A DNA stretch of 64,000 nt from Desulfomonile tiedjei. Its GTDB lineage: Bacteria; Desulfobacterota; Desulfomonilia; Desulfomonilales; Desulfomonilaceae. Below the pieces are notes generated by a model, which worked only from the letters and a program-made list of their open reading frames with translations, did no database searches and was not told the DNA's origin. Made by a program: the position numbers and the translations under genes. Of the stretch, positions 1 through 7,834 are shown in pieces. The DNA lies in the NCBI GenBank assembly GCA_016212925.1, contig JACRDF010000014.1, positions 1 through 64,000 of the forward strand, written 5' to 3'. Position 1 is the stretch's first letter, and every line of letters starts with the position of its first letter.

Positions 1-148
1 ACGCTTCGGATACTTCGTTCGTTTGCCCTAAATTGCATCCTCCTAGTATCCGCAACACTCGATACGGGTGGCTGGTTGGGCCTTACCCGACAGGGACTCG
101 CACCCTGCAAGAGATGCCAAGCTGCGCCTGGCGCACTACCAGTCCGCG
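1..148. other. Intergenic stretch without a recognised gene
   Basis: No coding region with a plausible ribosome binding site and no tRNA cloverleaf could be supported here. The stretch contains GC-rich text around 70-140 that looks like the remnant of a mobile or repeated element, but I cannot name it. The neighbouring dispersed repeat starts at about 149. Confidence 0.3.
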
Positions 149-262
149 TTCAACGAAGTGACATTAGGAATGGCCGGCAGGGACGCCGGCCGCTACCATA
201 ATGCGGTGGCGGTCCCGCGGGACGCGGGATGCCCGCCATCTTCACTTGGACGAAAGCGCATT
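149..262. repeat. Dispersed intergenic repeat, copy 1 (second copy at 59555-59661)
   Basis: About 114 bp that match 59555-59661 almost base for base on both flanks. Both begin TTCAACGAAGTGACATTAGG and end CGAAAGCGCATT. The centres differ by a short stretch around a palindrome: CCCGCGGGACGCGGG here, a shorter GC-rich hairpin there. The outer parts are imperfect inverted repeats of each other, so this resembles a MITE-like or REP-like mobile palindrome. No coding capacity. Confidence 0.8.
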
Positions 263-305
263 GGTATAAGTCAATCCGTGATTACTTTCGAGCACTGCTA
301 TGGCG

Positions 306-336
306 TCATTGCTTGCGCCATAGGCGCAAGCAATGA
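306..336. repeat. Perfect 14-bp inverted repeat
   Basis: TCATTGCTTGCGCC and its exact reverse complement are separated by only ATA, so the DNA or RNA would fold into a tight hairpin. There is no T-run after either arm, so it is not a standard intrinsic terminator. The TCATTGC ends resemble the ends of the TGTCATTGCG repeat family found elsewhere in the window. Confidence 0.75.
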
Positions 337-352
337 CCAGCACAGGAGTTTT

Positions 353-409
353 TGGGGAGGGGTCTGGGGAGGGGTCTGGGGAGGGCGTTTTTGCAAAAAC
401 GTCCTCCCC
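353..409. repeat. G-run tandem repeat running into a long palindrome
   Basis: A 12-bp unit TGGGGAGGGGTC is repeated nearly three times at 353-385, giving six runs of three to four Gs spaced by one to three bases, a pattern able to form a G-quadruplex. The last copy merges into a palindrome at 378-409 whose arms are GGGGAGG and CCTCCCC around CGTTTTTGCAAAAACG. It lies about 100 bp beyond the stop of the minus-strand csd4-like gene, so it may also end or stabilise that transcript. Confidence 0.6.
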
Positions 410-412
410 GGA

Positions 413-500
413 ATTTCTTCTCTCTTCTCTCTTCTCTCTTCTCTCTTCTCTCTTCTCTCTTCTCTCTTCTACCTTCTACCTTCTACCTTCCTACCTACCC
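413..500. repeat. Pyrimidine microsatellite (TTCTCTC)n then (TTCTACC)3
   Basis: A pure pyrimidine strand made of about eight copies of a heptamer TTCTCTC followed by three copies of TTCTACC. Heptamer arrays like this are prone to copy-number change. The open frames across it translate only into Phe-Ser-Leu repeats and are not believable proteins. It lies just downstream of the stop codon of the minus-strand csd4-like gene. Confidence 0.75.
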
Positions 501-509
501 TGCCCTTTC

Positions 510-2396
510 CTAATAACGCACTGGTAGGAGTGGGGTATGGGATCGGCGACCTCGGGAGGAGAGTCGGAATTCTTTTCCTTGTTTGAGCCAGATTCGGCCC
601 AGGCTTTTTCCTGCACGGGTGATGTCCAGCGGCATTTCGTTGAGTTCCAGTTTTGAAGCATCAATACCCGCGGAGCCTGGCTGCCATCTCAGGGTTCGGC
701 CTGCCATGGTAAGGGATAGGCGAGTGCTTTCCGGTATGTTAGTCTTCATGTCCACGATCTTGAGCAGCATATTGGCGGGCAATTCGAGCTTGTCGCCGGG
801 GTAGGCCACAAAGTTCCCACCGCCTGACTCACCGAGCACAAGGTATTCCAAACGGGGTTCAGCGACTGCGATGTAGCTTTCGGCAAAGACCTTCTTATTC
901 AGTTTCGCTTGCAAAGAGAAAATGCTCCGTGAGCCCCTGGTGCCGGCGTATTTTTGCTGAAGGTCCGTGGCGGTGTTAATCTGGTGGCCGCGATCTTCCT
1001 GAGGATAAGGCGATGAATCGGCCTGGAATCCTCGTAAATCTATGCGCACGCTTTTCAAGTCGTCTTCCGGCAGGTTTGTCACAGGGTCCAGGAGGACAAT
1101 GGAGTCGCCTCGGAATACGGTCAGCTCTTCCCCGGGTTCGATCATAAAAGTCTTGTCGTTGACCCTGACGCAAAAATGGCGAACCTTTGGCTCAAAGTGC
1201 ACCCCCGCGGCGGAGTGGTTTTTTGCCGCTATGATCTCTACGGGGAGCGTCCCCATCAGAAAACGGTCTTTGCGCACTTCAATAACGGTATTGTCGGTGA
1301 TGTTGACCTCTTCGTTCAGGTCATTGAAGCTTGTGCCCACTCCTTTCACACGAGCAGTCAGCCCACGTGAATAGTTGGACTCGATGTGAACCAGCTTGAG
1401 GTTGTCACCGCGCTGAACTTTGAGCACGTCCTGGCCGTTCACCACGATGGGAGTGCGGCCGTTAACTGACACTATGAGGTACTTCAAGGTAGGGTTTTCA
1501 AGGTACATTCTAGGGTTATCGGGAATGATTCCGACCTCATCCAAGAAGGCGTTGATGACCATACTCTGATAGCGGACCCTGAGACGGTAGTCCGAGATGG
1601 TCTTTGAAGTCTCGCTCGCGAACGCGGGTATCCCCACCTTGGTCAATGCGTGAAAAGTCGCGGAGAGGCGCTGCTCCTTATGTAACGAATCGTTCTTCAA
1701 AGTTCGGTGATTGTTGAATTTAAACAGATGGTCCCTCACGGACATCTGAGAATTGACCTTTTCAATGACGTGGCGAGCTATCTGACCCAGTCGGAGCACT
1801 TTGCCGTCCGGCCTGGTGTATTCCTCCTCGTCAGCTATGATGGATTGGCCGAACTTCATCGGGTTGCGAAGCGGTGATTCCCATTTGGGCGAATAAAAGC
1901 CGGAACCGTCGTGCAGATTCAGGAAGAAATCACTCTTCTTCATCAGTTCTTTTACGATCTCGACCACGCGAATGTCCCGGTCGGCCTCCTTGAGCGGTCC
2001 CGCGAACTTCCGGTTCATGTCGCCTTCGACACCTCTGTTGTTTTCCACGATGGAAAGGAAATTGGCCCTGGGAACTACAATCAGGTTACCCTTTTTCAGG
2101 GTAAGGTCCGCGTACAGGTCCGCGGCGAGGTATCCTCCCGGTTCGTCGCCCTGAATGCCGCCGAGCAGCAAGAGCGTGGGACCGGGCGAGTTGCCGGTTA
2201 TGGTATAGACGTGAAGTTCGGCCTCAGTGCCTTGGAAATGGATCCTGTGCGTTGTCTCTGAGTTAGCCGGATCGGCTGGAATCGCGAGACCCCATAACAG
2301 CACCCACAACAGTGCCAGCAACGGTCTTCTGGTACCAACCGGAATAAAACGACTCCTGCGCATTTCACCAACCGCATCGTAGAACTGCGAAATCAA
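510..2396 (-). CDS. Csd4-like M14/M99 zinc carboxypeptidase with extra beta domains
   Basis: Predicted periplasmic peptidoglycan carboxypeptidase. An N-terminal hydrophobic signal (about residues 24-40) precedes an M14-type fold: GGIQGDEPGG (79-88) supplies Gln82 and Glu85, DMNR (126-129) is the substrate-binding Asn-Arg, NLHDGSG supplies His162, and FASETS supplies the likely catalytic Glu262. A Gln in place of the usual first zinc His is the hallmark of Helicobacter pylori Csd4, which trims muropeptide tripeptides and sets helical shape. Residues about 300-628 form three similar beta-rich modules (pattern V-N-G...G-x3-V-x-R-G-D), more than the two in Csd4. The start shown is TTG with AAAGGGG six bases upstream; ATG at 2363 is an alternative that keeps the signal. 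Last gene of the csd-like block. Function is inferred from motifs. Confidence 0.8.
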   Translation of the reverse strand: MISQFYDAVGEMRRSRFIPVGTRRPLLALLWVLLWGLAIPADPANSETTHRIHFQGTEAELHVYTITGNSPGPTLLLLGGIQGDEPGGYLAADLYADLTLKKGNLIVVPRANFLSIVENNRGVEGDMNRKFAGPLKEADRDIRVVEIVKELMKKSDFFLNLHDGSGFYSPKWESPLRNPMKFGQSIIADEEEYTRPDGKVLRLGQIARHVIEKVNSQMSVRDHLFKFNNHRTLKNDSLHKEQRLSATFHALTKVGIPAFASETSKTISDYRLRVRYQSMVINAFLDEVGIIPDNPRMYLENPTLKYLIVSVNGRTPIVVNGQDVLKVQRGDNLKLVHIESNYSRGLTARVKGVGTSFNDLNEEVNITDNTVIEVRKDRFLMGTLPVEIIAAKNHSAAGVHFEPKVRHFCVRVNDKTFMIEPGEELTVFRGDSIVLLDPVTNLPEDDLKSVRIDLRGFQADSSPYPQEDRGHQINTATDLQQKYAGTRGSRSIFSLQAKLNKKVFAESYIAVAEPRLEYLVLGESGGGNFVAYPGDKLELPANMLLKIVDMKTNIPESTRLSLTMAGRTLRWQPGSAGIDASKLELNEMPLDITRAGKSLGRIWLKQGKEFRLSSRGRRSHTPLLPVRY

Positions 2397-2616
2397 CGGG
2401 AGCCCCTTTTAATGACAAAGGTCTCCCGTCAGGTTCCTGTTAAGAAACACCAGTCACAATTTGTTTTCCAAGAGATTAACGGAGCCGGTGGTCGTTTTCC
2501 GCCCGGACCCGTTAACTCCCTGGAACGGCACAGCCGGCCTTCAGACCTAGGCGCCTCGTGCCCGCGGAATCAGTCCCTGTCGCGTTCACACAGTGTTTTC
2601 CGCGCAGAAAATCTTT

Positions 2617-3750
2617 CTACAGCGCGCGCCGCTTGTCGCCCGCTCGAGTTCGGGCCCCGTCCATCGCAGACCCTTTTGCGCCCGTTATCTTTACTTCCCC
2701 GCGATCAAAGCCTCTCTGAAAGACTATCTTGCCGTTTTCACCATAGAGGAGGATCGACACTCTTTCCAGATGTGCGCCCGGCCTTCCGCCGTAAGTCAGT
2801 TCCACCCTGGAATTGAATTTGAAGCTCAGGCTGTCCCCGTCCTTATAGTTTGTCGGCAAGTCGCCGTCTCCCATGCGAGTACGCTCAGGGTAAACCGTGA
2901 TCTTGTTTTCCCCGCGCGGGCCGGTCATTTCCAAAATGACGAACAGGTACCCTGAAAACGGTATCTCCGGCTGATCTTTGACCAACTTAAAGCTCAGCGT
3001 TCCGTTGCTGTCACCCAGTGTCGTCGCTGTAACAGCCTGCGCGTTGAAGTTGATGGGAGGGAATTTGGCACTGTCAGCCGCAGGCGCTGTGAGAGTCGGC
3101 TCAGCAGATGAAAGAGCCTTGGATTGACCGGACTTGGGCTCCGCGGGCGCCGGGCTCTGCAAATCCTCAAACACCTCGTCGCCGGCCGAAGTCCCTGTGG
3201 ACGCGTGAGCTTCCGTGTCATCCGACTCTTGGAGGGCCGTCAGAGGCCCCTGACCGGACGGCAATGCATCCTTTCCGGTTGCCGATCGTCTGGTTGAGGG
3301 AGCTTCTGTCGAGAGCCTGGAAGGTATGGTCGCCAGCGTAGGGGTTTCCTGCGCTTCTTTGAGGCGCTTCTCTTGAACCGCCAGTGCGAGTTCTTTTTTG
3401 TTCAGTTCTTCTTGGAGGCTCCTCACTTTTTCAACCAGAGCGTTGTCCTGCTTGATCTCGGCCTGATTGCCGGAGACAAGCCCTCGGGCTCCCAGGCCGG
3501 CTAAAACCGCTCCCACGCCCAGCGCTCCCACCAAGGCAACAACGCCTATTCTAAGTCGAAGAGGGGTCAGTTCGATCTGACGGGAGGTGCCTGCCTCGTT
3601 TATGATGACAATGGAATAGCGGGCTTTGGAACGGACTTTGGGTACCGGTATAGGAGGGATTTCCCTATAAGGGGGACCAGTCTTCAGAGAGGATTCGGAA
3701 CCCTTTATCTTTGCTGCCAGCCAAGACCATGCGTTTCCAACCTTTGTCAC
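2617..3750 (-). CDS. Inner-membrane coiled-coil protein of the csd-like block, function unknown
   Basis: Not recognised as a named family. From the GTG start chosen here (GGGGAG nine bases upstream; a longer TTG start at 3780 and ATG at 3759 lack a spaced Shine-Dalgarno) the protein has a short cytoplasmic head, one hydrophobic membrane segment rich in Gly, Val and Ala, a charged heptad-like coiled coil (EKVRSLQEELNKKELALAVQ region), a Pro/Ser/Thr/Ala-rich linker of about 100 residues, and a compact C-terminal domain of about 120 residues containing TVYPERTRMGDGD. Topology predicts the linker and end domain in the periplasm. It overlaps the end of the upstream L,D-peptidase gene by 86 bases and precedes the csd4-like gene, so a scaffold for the two wall enzymes is a reasonable inference, nothing more. 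Confidence 0.7.
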   Translation of the reverse strand: MTKVGNAWSWLAAKIKGSESSLKTGPPYREIPPIPVPKVRSKARYSIVIINEAGTSRQIELTPLRLRIGVVALVGALGVGAVLAGLGARGLVSGNQAEIKQDNALVEKVRSLQEELNKKELALAVQEKRLKEAQETPTLATIPSRLSTEAPSTRRSATGKDALPSGQGPLTALQESDDTEAHASTGTSAGDEVFEDLQSPAPAEPKSGQSKALSSAEPTLTAPAADSAKFPPINFNAQAVTATTLGDSNGTLSFKLVKDQPEIPFSGYLFVILEMTGPRGENKITVYPERTRMGDGDLPTNYKDGDSLSFKFNSRVELTYGGRPGAHLERVSILLYGENGKIVFQRGFDRGEVKITGAKGSAMDGARTRAGDKRRAL

Positions 3751-5500
3751 TGTATTCATCTCCCCGGAAGGTCTGGACAAACCGTATGACTAGTTGGTCT
3801 TGAACCTTCCTGATTTCCACCCGGTCCATCTCAACTCGGATCTGGCGGTACTTTCGGAAGAAGCTCTTCTTCGTTTGCAGGAAAGTTTTATAGGTTGCCT
3901 TATCCTGCCCGAAATCCGCATGATACATTTTTACGTACCTGTCAAGATCCTTTTGCTCCCAGGCCAGCTTCCACTTGTTGAGAAAGCCGAAAACCGCTTC
4001 TTTTTCCGATACCTTGAGAGTTTGTGGATCCCCAGCCGAGGCTTCCATCCCAAAGGGCCGCGACGCAGCTTCTCCACTCTCCTTCGGGGCTGACGCCACC
4101 AGCGGGGTGGGCTCTGCGGTCGCTGGTTTGCCGTCCAACATCTGGCCGGGCTTAACCGTTAACGGGCCAGAGGCCTCCGGCTTTGGTTTCACCGGCTCCG
4201 CTGCCACAACCACCTGCCGGACATGCCTGCGGCGCTCAGGTACCGCCTCGGGAACAGGGCTGTACGCGGGCACCATGCTGGCGACTATTAGCCTTTCGGG
4301 AAATGAGCCATCCGCGGATTTCTCGTTTACTTCCAGAGGCGGAACTGACTCACCATTTGTGGTCGCCCCTGCCAACCTGTGCAATACTACCCCTTTTGAC
4401 GGAGCAGACGGCCTCGGCGTCTCGTTCTCCTCGTAACTCCCGTTCTCCGGCTCATCGGTGGAAACCAAGCGGATGCGGAAATCTTGTCCCTCATCCGTTC
4501 CCAAGCCCGGCTGTCCGCCGGCTCTGGCGATAAGAGGCCCTGCCGGGAAAGGATCATCCACCGGCTGATGGTAATCCTCCACGTAGATCTCGTATTTCCC
4601 TTTGTGGGTCAAGTACAGCACTTTTATGCCCGAACTCGTGAAGCCGTCGGAACTGTAATTCTGAGTAAAGATCGCGGTTATCAGCCCGTTTTGCCTGTAA
4701 AGATACACCGCGCCGAGCCGAACACGAATCTTCGAGTAACGCTTGTTCAGCTTGCGTTTCTTTTCCTTCCATCCGTTGTAGTCCAACCAACAGCTTTGGA
4801 AATTAGTGGAATAGCGTGACATGTACCCGTCGAGATCTCGCGTCTCCCAGCTTTGTCGCCACCGTTCGACGAAATCCCTCACTTCCCGCTCCTGTTCGAC
4901 GATGCGGGATCTGGGCGCCATCAGCATTTTTTCCACGACAATCAACGGGGTGCTCTGTAGCCTTACGAACCGCGAGATCTTGACCAGGTCCTGATTCTCG
5001 ACCGCTATGCAACCATTGGAATCGGGCTTGGGGCCCAGGGGCTTATCGCGGCCGTGCAGCCAAATTCCATCACCGTTCTTGCCTCGACGACGGTCAACGA
5101 AATTCGGATAATCAGTGGTGAAAGCCCATAGACCGTACTTGGTAGGCAGCGTGCGCCCGTCAATGACAGAGCAAAAGAAATAGACCCCCTCCGGGGTTCT
5201 CATATCCCCCCTTACCCATTTGTCGCCATCGTTTTCGCCTGTTGAACATTTGTAGGATTCGACCATGGTGGGCTCACCGTCTTTAACCTTCCAGACGGTC
5301 AGCTTCTGCTGGGATTTGTCGACTATCAGAGCATGAAAAGACCCTTCCACCATCCAGTTCATCAGAGCGACAGGATAAAGAGGTTCTCCGCATTCGGCTG
5401 CGGGAGAGCCGAAAAGTGTCAGGCATACAGTCAGTGGCAGGAGTATTTTTGCCAGCAGCCCAGCCTGAGGGAGCGATTTTTGGGAATTGAGCAACAACAT
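3665..5500 (-). CDS. Csd6/Pgp2-like L,D-peptidase (YkuD) with two NTF2-like domains
   Basis: Predicted periplasmic peptidoglycan L,D-carboxypeptidase or transpeptidase. Signal peptide at about 1-36 (LLAKILLPLTVCLTLFGSPA). The YkuD domain spans about 55-195 with the active-site pattern WLHGRD...SNGCIAV, giving His149 and Cys164 as catalytic pair. It is followed by an NTF2-like domain (WRQSWETRDLDGYMSRYS), a Pro/Ala/Ser linker of about 170 residues, and a second NTF2-like domain at the C-terminus (WKLAWEQKDLDRYVKMYHADF). Helicobacter Csd6 and Campylobacter Pgp2 carry YkuD plus one NTF2 domain and cleave tetrapeptides to change cell curvature; the duplicated NTF2 domain here is a difference. ATG at 5500 is preferred over an upstream start at 5536 because it begins directly before the signal peptide. 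Lies 77 bp downstream of purB with no terminator seen. Confidence 0.82.
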   Translation of the reverse strand: MLLLNSQKSLPQAGLLAKILLPLTVCLTLFGSPAAECGEPLYPVALMNWMVEGSFHALIVDKSQQKLTVWKVKDGEPTMVESYKCSTGENDGDKWVRGDMRTPEGVYFFCSVIDGRTLPTKYGLWAFTTDYPNFVDRRRGKNGDGIWLHGRDKPLGPKPDSNGCIAVENQDLVKISRFVRLQSTPLIVVEKMLMAPRSRIVEQEREVRDFVERWRQSWETRDLDGYMSRYSTNFQSCWLDYNGWKEKKRKLNKRYSKIRVRLGAVYLYRQNGLITAIFTQNYSSDGFTSSGIKVLYLTHKGKYEIYVEDYHQPVDDPFPAGPLIARAGGQPGLGTDEGQDFRIRLVSTDEPENGSYEENETPRPSAPSKGVVLHRLAGATTNGESVPPLEVNEKSADGSFPERLIVASMVPAYSPVPEAVPERRRHVRQVVVAAEPVKPKPEASGPLTVKPGQMLDGKPATAEPTPLVASAPKESGEAASRPFGMEASAGDPQTLKVSEKEAVFGFLNKWKLAWEQKDLDRYVKMYHADFGQDKATYKTFLQTKKSFFRKYRQIRVEMDRVEIRKVQDQLVIRFVQTFRGDEYSDKGWKRMVLAGSKDKGFRILSEDWSPL

Positions 5501-5577
5501 ACGCTTTTCTTTACAAGTACTTGACCCAAAAGTCAAGAGATTTTACATTAACTTTTGAATTCAACATCTTGAAAGAT

Positions 5578-6870
5578 TTAGTTAAAAACCCTATTAAAAA
5601 TGGAGTCCACCCACCTCAACGCATGGTCAATGTCAAAAGCCGCTTCTATCTCCTTGATTGGCAGATGCTTCAGAATCTCCGCATCCTCCAGGAGGAGCCC
5701 CTTGAAATCCCGGTTCTCTTCCCACGCTTTCATTGCATTGCGCTGCACCAGGGCGTAAGCCTCTTCTCGCGTAAGGCCTCTGTCCACCAACCCGATCAGG
5801 ATAGACTCGGAAAAGATTAGTCCTCGGCTTGAATGGAGGTTTTCCATCATCTTTTCCTTGTATATCAGCATGTTGCGTATCACCGACGTAAGCCGATGAA
5901 GCATGAAATCAGCCAAGATGGTGGCGTCCGGCGCGATGACCCTTTCCACGGAGGAATGCGAGATGTCCCGTTCGTGCCATAGCGGGACATTCTCCATGGC
6001 AGTCATCGCGTAGCCTCTAATGAGCCTGGCCAACCCGCTCAGGTTCTCCGTGAGCACGGGGTTCCGCTTGTGAGGCATGGCGGATGACCCCTTTTGCCCT
6101 TTGTGGAAGAACTCTTCCACCTCCGCGACCTCTGTTCGTTGGAGATGCCGTATTTCCACAGCGATCTTTTCCAGGCTCGAGGCCATCAGGGCCAGGGCCG
6201 TAAAGTACTGCGCATGGCGGTCCCGCTGAATGATCTGGCTCGATACGGAAGCAGGCTTAAGGCCCAGTTTGGCCAATACGGCTTCTTCCATCTGAGGGTC
6301 CAGATGAGCATAGGTTCCCACGGCCCCCGAGATCTTCCCCACAGAGATTGTCTCAAGGGCTTCATCCCATCGAATCAGATGCCGACCCATCTCACTGTAG
6401 AACAGGGCCAATTTCAGGCCGAAGGTGATCGGCTCCGCGTGGATACCGTGCGAGCGGCCTACCATCGGAGTGTGGCGATGCTCCAGGGCCCGCTCCTTGA
6501 GCGCATCCATGAGCGAAACAAGGCCTTCACGGATCAGCCGGCCGGCCTCTTGGAGAAGCAGGCACAGAGCCGTATCTACTACGTCATAGGATGTGAGGCC
6601 TCTGTGAATGAATCGAGAGTCCTCGCCCACGAATTCCGCCACAGACGTGGTAAAAGCAATCACGTCATGGCGAGTGGTTACTTCGATTTCGTCTATTCTC
6701 TTCGGATCGAAATCGGCTTTGGCCCTGATGCGTTCCATGCTCTCTCGAGGTATAACCCCTCGGTCGGCCCAAGCTTCACAGACGGCGAGTTCTATATCCA
6801 GCCACTTGCGGTAACGGTTGCTGGGTTCCCAGATTTTTCCCATTTCCGCACGAGTGTATCGTGGGACCAA
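5578..6870 (-). CDS. purB: Adenylosuccinate lyase
   Basis: Cytosolic enzyme of purine synthesis that removes fumarate from SAICAR and from adenylosuccinate. The family signature GSSAMPHKRNPVLTENL is intact, and the N-terminus VPRYTRAEMGKIW matches the usual start of bacterial PurB. The start is set at TTG 6870 because AGAAAGGA lies seven bases before it and the resulting length of 430 residues is normal for the family; the open frame extends upstream to 7038 but that part is not family-like. His and Ser residues of the active site (TSYDVVDTALCL and GRSHGIHAEP regions) are present. Upstream of the csd-like block on the same strand. Confidence 0.95.
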   Translation of the reverse strand: MVPRYTRAEMGKIWEPSNRYRKWLDIELAVCEAWADRGVIPRESMERIRAKADFDPKRIDEIEVTTRHDVIAFTTSVAEFVGEDSRFIHRGLTSYDVVDTALCLLLQEAGRLIREGLVSLMDALKERALEHRHTPMVGRSHGIHAEPITFGLKLALFYSEMGRHLIRWDEALETISVGKISGAVGTYAHLDPQMEEAVLAKLGLKPASVSSQIIQRDRHAQYFTALALMASSLEKIAVEIRHLQRTEVAEVEEFFHKGQKGSSAMPHKRNPVLTENLSGLARLIRGYAMTAMENVPLWHERDISHSSVERVIAPDATILADFMLHRLTSVIRNMLIYKEKMMENLHSSRGLIFSESILIGLVDRGLTREEAYALVQRNAMKAWEENRDFKGLLLEDAEILKHLPIKEIEAAFDIDHALRWVDSIFNRVFN

Positions 6871-7399
6871 GTGTAAATCCTTTCTCAGAGCCCCTACCGC
6901 GGAGCACGAGCGCCGACTCGGTGGCCAAAGTAATGCAAAGCCGTCCGACCGGCTCGATTTGCCGCTCTGCGGATTCACCGGCAGTGTTAGCGAACGGCAG
7001 CACGCACTTGCATTGCACAAGGCTCCCCGGATTCGCATTCTACTGTAATTTCTTGCACCTTATTGTATAAAACCAAATGTTCAGCCCACACAGATAACCA
7101 CAGTCCACCATATCATGTCAGAACACGTCTTGCAAATCTAAAAGTTAGAGGCATATGAGCGTTCAGTTAAGCGAACAAATCGAGAGTGAAGGCCATAGAG
7201 CATCGTAAGACCCGTCTTCGAGGCAATTTGATGCTTCACCCTTCCCCGCGGAAGTGACAAGGTCTCAAAGGCACCACTTATTCCGGGGTCCTGCTTTTTT
7301 TGAAACCTTGTTCTTCATGAGAGCATCTAAATAGTTGACCAAGTTAGGTTGCCTGATAATTCTCAAAGGCTCTCCCGACAAGAAAAGGAGGGTGAACTA
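6871..7399. other. Intergenic region between purB and a small plus-strand gene
   Basis: About 530 bp with no supported gene. It must hold the minus-strand promoter of purB and the plus-strand promoter of the small gene at 7400, but I could not pick out convincing -35/-10 pairs. The frames crossing it read mostly as shadows of the over-extended purB frame. Confidence 0.4.
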
Positions 7400-7633
7400 A
7401 TGGCGAGAACTGAGAAAGCTGAAAACGTTGTAAGAGAGATGGAGCGAGTCACGCCATATATGTACGAAGGGTTGTACGGTAACTTCCTGCGCAATTTCAT
7501 GGAATCCGACAAATCCAAATGGACCCACGACCTGTCTCGCTACTTGAGCAACGCGAACCAGGACTGGGCTGAGATCGGCGATGATATCGCAGAGGTACTC
7601 TGGGAAAGATTTGAGAGAAGGATTTCGTGCTAA
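7400..7633 (+). CDS. Small hypothetical protein, 77 residues
   Basis: No family recognised. The case for a real gene is the strong ribosome site AGGAGG eight bases before ATG 7400 and a charged, helix-prone sequence (MARTEKAENVVREMERVTPY...). The protein is rich in Glu, Arg, Trp and Tyr, has no signal or membrane segment, and ends in a single Cys. It stands alone, convergent with qmoC, with no operon partner. An in-frame upstream start at 7349 is not supported by a ribosome site. A cytosolic regulatory or stress protein is possible, but nothing in the sequence says so. Confidence 0.6.
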   Translation: MARTEKAENVVREMERVTPYMYEGLYGNFLRNFMESDKSKWTHDLSRYLSNANQDWAEIGDDIAEVLWERFERRISC

Positions 7634-7764
7634 TGAATGGTGCGGAGGCAATGCCTATTTTGAGAGGTCGAGGGCTGTCGCGGCTCTATTACAGTAAGTG
7701 TTTCGCAAGATGGGCTGGAGCAAGGGCAGTGTAACAACGTTTTGTCGGAAACACATAGGTCCGG

Positions 7765-7804
7765 CGGAAAAGGAAAGGCCGCGATAACCATCAGTTTCGC
7801 GGCC
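7765..7804 (-). terminator. Rho-independent terminator after qmoC
   Basis: On the minus strand an 8-bp perfect stem GGCCGCGA / TCGCGGCC with a 12-base loop is followed by TTTCCTTTT. It begins about 30 bases past the qmoC stop codon and closes the qmoABC transcript. Confidence 0.85.
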
Positions 7805-7834
7805 TCATTGCTTCCTATGGACTACCTGTAGCCT

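Noticed and set aside
68-586. Possible small proteins across the pyrimidine microsatellite
   Set aside because: They translate into Phe-Ser-Leu repeats created by the heptamer and have no ribosome site.
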